Assembly: GCA_019118845.1 (NCBI GenBank)
Contig: DWYE01000033.1
Location: forward strand, 3,960 to 67,959
DNA from: Anaeromassilibacillus stercoravium
GTDB lineage: Bacteria; Bacillota; Clostridia; Oscillospirales; Acutalibacteraceae
DNA: 64,000 nt
Direction: 5' to 3'
The number at the start of each line of letters is the position of its first letter. The stretch's first letter is position 1. Made by a program: the position numbers and the translations under genes. The notes beneath the pieces are model-generated. The model was given only the letters and a program-made list of their open reading frames with translations, was not told where the DNA came from and did not search any database. Positions 60,418 to 64,000 of this stretch are shown here, in pieces.

Positions 60418-60431
60418 CATTTTCGCTGAAT

Positions 60432-60515
60432 GCGCGAGTGCTGGAACTGGCAGACAGGCACGTTTGAGGGGCGTGTGTCTATGACGTACGAGTTCAAGTC
60501 TCGTCTCGCGCACCA
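60432..60515 (+). tRNA. tRNA-Leu, anticodon GAG
   Basis: The acceptor GCGCGAG (60432-60438) pairs with CTCGCGC, followed by encoded ACCA. The D arm has ACTGGCAGACAGG; the anticodon stem CACGT/GCGTG encloses loop TTGAGGG with anticodon GAG. A long variable arm (class II) and T arm ACGAG-TTCAAGT-CTCGT complete an 84-base Leu tRNA. Confidence 0.95.
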
Positions 60516-60520
60516 AGTTT

Positions 60521-60568
60521 GAAACCTTGAAACCCGCATGAATGCTGGGTTTTAAGGTTTCTTTTTTT
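60521..60568 (+). terminator. Terminator of tRNA-Leu
   Basis: GAAACCTTGAAACCC (60521-60535) pairs with GGGTTTTAAGGTTTC (60547-60561) with one G-U, followed by seven Ts. Confidence 0.9.
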
Positions 60569-60878
60569 ATGTTCGATCAACATTTTGATCAACAATTTTG
60601 CAAACTTGATCAACAGAGAGAAATGGGCTTCCCATTTTGTCATACGAACTCCAAAAGCCGCCGGGTTTACCGGCGGCTTTTTCATTGCCAATTTGTTCAA
60701 ACAGCAGATCGATGTATTTTTCTTAATATCAGTCCCTTTACTGAATGCCATTCTCCAGCGAAGGGCAAATCCACCAGATTGAACCGAACGATGCGAATGC
60801 CCCGCCCATATGTTCCTTTTGCACCCGAAATCATTCCATAAAAACAATCTTTTCGACACAAATAGGTTTTTTATGACT
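60569..60878. other. Intergenic region with GATCAACA repeats and a perfect hairpin
   Basis: No gene is supported. Three GATCAACA copies lie at 60575, 60587 and 60608, and a perfect hairpin AAAAGCCGCCGG (60653-60664) / CCGGCGGCTTTT (60670-60681) follows, a terminator with no obvious gene before it. The stretch beside a tRNA may be a remnant of an integrated element. Confidence 0.45.
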
Positions 60879-60907
60879 TTGTGAAACTTCCAGATTTATA
60901 GTATGAT
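60879..60907 (+). promoter_or_regulatory. Promoter of the XRE-family gene
   Basis: TTGTGA (60879-60884), 17-base spacer, TATGAT (60902-60907), about 30 bases before the ATG. Confidence 0.65.
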
Positions 60908-60936
60908 TACGATACGTTCAGGAAAGAGGAGATTGT

Positions 60937-61560
60937 ATGGAAGATTACCGAGCCATTATTGGGGAGAATATTCGACGGCAGCGCAAACGCCGCCACATGA
61001 CGCAGGAGGACTTGGCGGATCTGACGGGGATGCAGCCTTCCTCCGTAGGAAAAATCGAGCGGGCCCAGGCCAATCCAAATCTAAATACCCTCCTGCGCGT
61101 TGCGGATGCGTTGGAAATGGATTTGCCGGAATTGTTGGCAGCTCCATCCTCAGAGAGGATGAACGGGTATCTACACAATGTCTATTTGCCAGCGCTTCCG
61201 GAGCCGAACCGTTCTGCCGCCCGGGCGCTGCTACAGATTCTGAACGATGTTGTAAATATCGAATTGGACAGCAGTTATGTCCAATCCCTGGTGGCGCAGG
61301 TTCTTCGTTTGATCCGCCACAGCTTTTATGAGGTGATTTCTTCCAGGTGTCAAGATACGATGTATCGCGGGCTTCGGGTATACGGGATAAAGGCTACATT
61401 TTACGCGATGGGGCGTGCCGAACGGGTCAAAGTGATCCCCGACCTCTCAACAGACCGAAAGGCCGTTGAACGCTTCGTGGCGCAATTGAACCGGAATTTC
61501 GTCTCCTATGACAACTTTATGGATCTTCTTGAGGACTTTATGGGCGGCGATGAATGGTAA
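60937..61560 (+). CDS. XRE-family transcriptional regulator with DUF6514-like C-terminus
   Basis: The 207-residue protein starts with a lambda-repressor-type helix-turn-helix (about 5-65: IGENIRRQRKRRHMTQEDLADLTGMQPSSVGKIERAQANPNLNTLLRVADAL). A helical linker follows, then a C-terminal part (about 145-205: YGIKATFYAMGRAERVKVIPDLSTDRKAVERFVAQLN) like DUF6514, a small clostridial domain. AAGAGGAG lies before the ATG. It may regulate itself or the fucosidase gene downstream; the target is not shown. Confidence 0.82.
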   Translation: MEDYRAIIGENIRRQRKRRHMTQEDLADLTGMQPSSVGKIERAQANPNLNTLLRVADALEMDLPELLAAPSSERMNGYLHNVYLPALPEPNRSAARALLQILNDVVNIELDSSYVQSLVAQVLRLIRHSFYEVISSRCQDTMYRGLRVYGIKATFYAMGRAERVKVIPDLSTDRKAVERFVAQLNRNFVSYDNFMDLLEDFMGGDEW

Positions 61561-61691
61561 AAAGTCTAATACATTTCTCATCCTTCCATTATTCAAAAAA
61601 TCACATATATCGAACATACTATATCATTGAGAAAAATCCGCAAAAGTACAAGAAACAAATACAATAATATACACAATTGTTTGAGAACTAT

Positions 61692-61720
61692 TTGATGAAA
61701 ATTATAGAAAATGTTATAAT
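61692..61720 (+). promoter_or_regulatory. Promoter of the GH29 gene
   Basis: TTGATG (61692-61697), 17-base spacer, TATAAT (61715-61720), about 70 bases before the GTG start. Confidence 0.8.
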
Positions 61721-61791
61721 CAACTTGTTAGCTTTTTGGCAGCATGGCAAATTCGAAAGGCTAAACGTTTAAAAGGAAGGAATGAGAAAGA

Positions 61792-64000
61792 GTGAGGAAG
61801 GTAAAAAAATGGCTGGCGCTCTTGGTAGCCACAATGCTGGCTTTGCAGCCGTTGGCGTTTCCTGTATCGGCAGCGCCGGCGGATGATGTGGCTCCCCCGG
61901 AGGCCTGGGGGCCCATCCCCACGGAAACGCAGTTGCAATACCATGAGGAAGAGCTTTCCGCGTTCATCCACTTCGGCGTGAATACGTTTACCGGTGTGGA
62001 ATGGGGAAACGGCCGGGAGAATCCAAACGTATTCCATCCAACGGGCTTGGACACGGACCAGTGGGTGAAAGCCCTGAAGGATGCGGGTTTTGAGCGGATC
62101 ATTATGATCGGCCGCCATCACGATGGGTTCTGCCTTTGGAACAGCGACTACACCACGCAGGACGTTGCCAGCAGCACCGACTTCCAGGCAACGCAGGCTG
62201 CCAGAGGACAGTCCGGGGATGTTTTGGAAGAGCTCTCCAAGTCGTGCACAAAGTATGATATGGACATGGGCTTCTATCTCTCCCCGTGGGATGCCAACAA
62301 TCCCACCTATGGATACGGGAGCGGCACGGACGAGGAAACGGATTCAAATGGCGATTACAACGAATACTACATGAATCAGCTCCGGGAAGTGCTTGGAAAC
62401 CCGAAGTATGGAAACAACGGCAAATTTGTAGAGGTTTGGATGGATGGCGCCAAGGGAAGCGGCGCCGCCGCCCAGCATTACAAATTCCAGGAGTGGTTTG
62501 ACCTCATCGAGGAACTCCAGCCCGGCGCAGTGGTGTTCAGCCCGTACGGCTCCACCATCCGCTGGATCGGCAATGAATCCGGCAAGGCGGGGGACCCCTG
62601 CTGGTCAAAGCTGGATCAGCAGCGCCAGAGGAACTACTACGATACGTACGGCGGCGATGAAGCGGCCTATTTGAACAGCGGCGACCCCAACGGCGATATT
62701 TGGAGCATCGGCGAATGCGACGTCTCCCTGACCTCCGGCTGGTTCTGGAAATCCGGCAAGCAGCCAAAGAGCATGGAGGAGCTGACCGACATCTACTTTA
62801 AATCGGTAGGACGCGGCCAGCCGCTGCTGCTCAATGTGCCCCCGGATACAACGGGCGTCCTGCCGCAGGACTTCGTCGACCGTGTGGCGGAACTGGGGGA
62901 GACCATCCGGGATACGTTCCGCACCGATCTGACCAAACAGGACGGCGTAACCGCAGAGGCCACCGCTGTGCGCGGCAACAGCCCGGACTACGCCGCGTCC
63001 AATGTCCTGGACGACAATGCAGACACCTATTGGACCATGGATGACGGCCAAACGACCGGCAGCATTACCATCGATCTGGGCGGGACCAAGCTATTCGACA
63101 TCGTCTCCATTGAGGAGTACATCAAGCTGGGACAGCGCATCTCCGAATTTACCGTAGATGTACACACCGATTCCGGTTGGAAAGAGTTCGGCTCCGGCTA
63201 TACCATCGGCGCAAAACGCCTGGTGCGCAGCACGCCGGTCCGTGCCGACCAGGTGCGCATCAATATCACCGGTTCCCAGGCGGTCCCGCTGATTGAAAAC
63301 GTGGGTGTGTTCAAAGCGGAGGGCGCGTTTGAACAGGAATCCGTTATGCCCGAGGGGTTGTCGATGATCGACGACCGCGAATTTGCGCGGAGCGGCAACT
63401 GGAATCTGGAGACCATTGACGGCGTCAACGAAACCGGTATGTGGGCAAATCCCGGCGCAGAAGCCAGCTTCACCTTTACCGGCACCAAGGCATGGATCGT
63501 CGGCACGAAAGACCCGAACCACGGGACCATGGATGTGTACGTGGATGGGGATTTGGTGGCTACGCCCGACGCATACCAGCCCAACCGGGCGCTGAAACAG
63601 ATCCTTTATACGACGGACGACCTGCCCTATGGCGAGCATACGGTGCGCATGGTCTGCAAGAATAAGGCGACCGGTTTGGACGCTGCATTTGTATTGGACA
63701 ACCAGGGCGCAGGGATGTTTGAGATTGACCCGGCCAGCTATACGGTAAACGAGGCTGGGACACAGGATGTCACCATCAAGCGTGTGGGCGGAACGGACGG
63801 GGAAGTGACCGTCGATTTCCAAACCGCGCCGGACACCGCTGTCCATGGCCGGCATTACAACGATGTGAGCAAGACCGTCGCCTTTGAAGACGGCCAGGAT
63901 ACGGCGACCGTAACGGTGGAAGCCATCGAAAATACCGAAGTCACAGGAGACCTTCGCTTCTATGCGGAGATCGTCAACCCGGGCGGCGGCGCCATTCTGG
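61792..64000 (+). CDS. Secreted GH29 alpha-L-fucosidase-like protein (3' partial)
   Basis: 736 residues are visible before the frame leaves the window. It starts at GTG 61792 (AAGGAAGG upstream) with a signal peptide (KKWLALLVATMLALQPLAF, cut near SAAPA). The GH29 barrel (about 35-390) shows LSAFIHFGVNTFTG, IIMIGRHHDGFCLW and the nucleophile Asp218 in EVWMDGAKGS. An F5/8-type discoidin domain follows (about 395-510), another beta domain, and then a Calx-beta-like repeat (YTVNEAGTQDVTIKRVGG). It removes alpha-L-fucose from glycans outside the cell. The C-terminal anchor, if any, lies outside. Confidence 0.9.
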   Translation, partial: MRKVKKWLALLVATMLALQPLAFPVSAAPADDVAPPEAWGPIPTETQLQYHEEELSAFIHFGVNTFTGVEWGNGRENPNVFHPTGLDTDQWVKALKDAGFERIIMIGRHHDGFCLWNSDYTTQDVASSTDFQATQAARGQSGDVLEELSKSCTKYDMDMGFYLSPWDANNPTYGYGSGTDEETDSNGDYNEYYMNQLREVLGNPKYGNNGKFVEVWMDGAKGSGAAAQHYKFQEWFDLIEELQPGAVVFSPYGSTIRWIGNESGKAGDPCWSKLDQQRQRNYYDTYGGDEAAYLNSGDPNGDIWSIGECDVSLTSGWFWKSGKQPKSMEELTDIYFKSVGRGQPLLLNVPPDTTGVLPQDFVDRVAELGETIRDTFRTDLTKQDGVTAEATAVRGNSPDYAASNVLDDNADTYWTMDDGQTTGSITIDLGGTKLFDIVSIEEYIKLGQRISEFTVDVHTDSGWKEFGSGYTIGAKRLVRSTPVRADQVRINITGSQAVPLIENVGVFKAEGAFEQESVMPEGLSMIDDREFARSGNWNLETIDGVNETGMWANPGAEASFTFTGTKAWIVGTKDPNHGTMDVYVDGDLVATPDAYQPNRALKQILYTTDDLPYGEHTVRMVCKNKATGLDAAFVLDNQGAGMFEIDPASYTVNEAGTQDVTIKRVGGTDGEVTVDFQTAPDTAVHGRHYNDVSKTVAFEDGQDTATVTVEAIENTEVTGDLRFYAEIVNPGGGAIL

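Noticed and set aside
60494..60859. A 121-codon leftward frame over tRNA-Leu
   Set aside because: It covers the tRNA and two terminators, with no SD and no domain.

Overview
The window looks like chromosomal DNA of a gut-type, Gram-positive anaerobe of the class Clostridia (probably order Oscillospirales, Ruminococcaceae/Oscillospiraceae-like). Signs are: moderate-to-high GC coding sequence; strong AGGAGG ribosome binding sites with frequent GTG/TTG starts; Firmicutes regulatory devices (an alaS T-box leader, a CIRCE/HrcA operator before clpB); clostridial families (DUF1836, XpaC/TelA, YitT, DUF4093 RNase M5-like, OadB/OadG sodium pump parts); and secreted glycan-degrading giants at both ends. 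Genus and species cannot be named from the sequence alone.

Layout. 1-2 kb: the C-terminus of an HD-type protein running in frame into a ProX/YbaK-type prolyl-tRNA editing domain, then a TPR glycosyltransferase. 2.3-9.7 kb: a 2445-residue secreted GH2 beta-galactosidase-like enzyme with many accessory domains. 10-22 kb: a MarR regulator and an NSS sodium symporter; an ABC exporter, cyclophilin and exonuclease III; a DUF1836 protein and an AraC regulator facing an oadG-oadB pair; then a PcrA-type helicase and a cysteine-rich protein. 23.3-33.1 kb: a CRISPR-Cas island with a 9-repeat array, an operon csm1-csm2-csm3-csm4-csm5-cas6 plus a PD-(D/E)XK-like DUF6602 gene, and a 22-repeat array. 33.4-42 kb: clpB with CIRCE, xpaC-telA, DNA polymerase IV, small proteins and YitT. 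42.5-50.7 kb: thyX-tmk-DUF2156-GNAT, then DJ-1, 5-formyl-THF cyclo-ligase, mltG, U32 peptidase and an acyltransferase. 50.8-60.5 kb: a class B PBP, T-box-alaS, HIT, a phosphoribosyltransferase, comEC-holA-DUF4093, tRNA-Leu(GAG). 60.9-64 kb: an XRE regulator and a GH29 fucosidase-like protein that runs off the right edge.

The most unusual part is the type III-A CRISPR system. Cas10/Csm1 keeps its GGDD cyclase motif and zinc finger but shows no N-terminal HD nuclease motif. Csm3 has Asn where characterised Csm3 proteins have the RNA-slicing Asp. No cas1/cas2 is present in the window. The last gene of the operon, translationally coupled to cas6, encodes a DUF6602-type protein with an intact E...D...(D/E)xK pattern. 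The sequence therefore suggests a type III complex reduced to recognition and cyclic-oligoadenylate signalling, with a candidate dedicated nuclease effector that has no visible CARF domain. Both arrays are read leftward (opposite to cas) from near-consensus promoters in their leaders, both end against a perfect terminator hairpin, and both record stepwise repeat evolution.

Starts were chosen from visible ribosome binding sites and family length; function assignments come from motif recognition without database searches.
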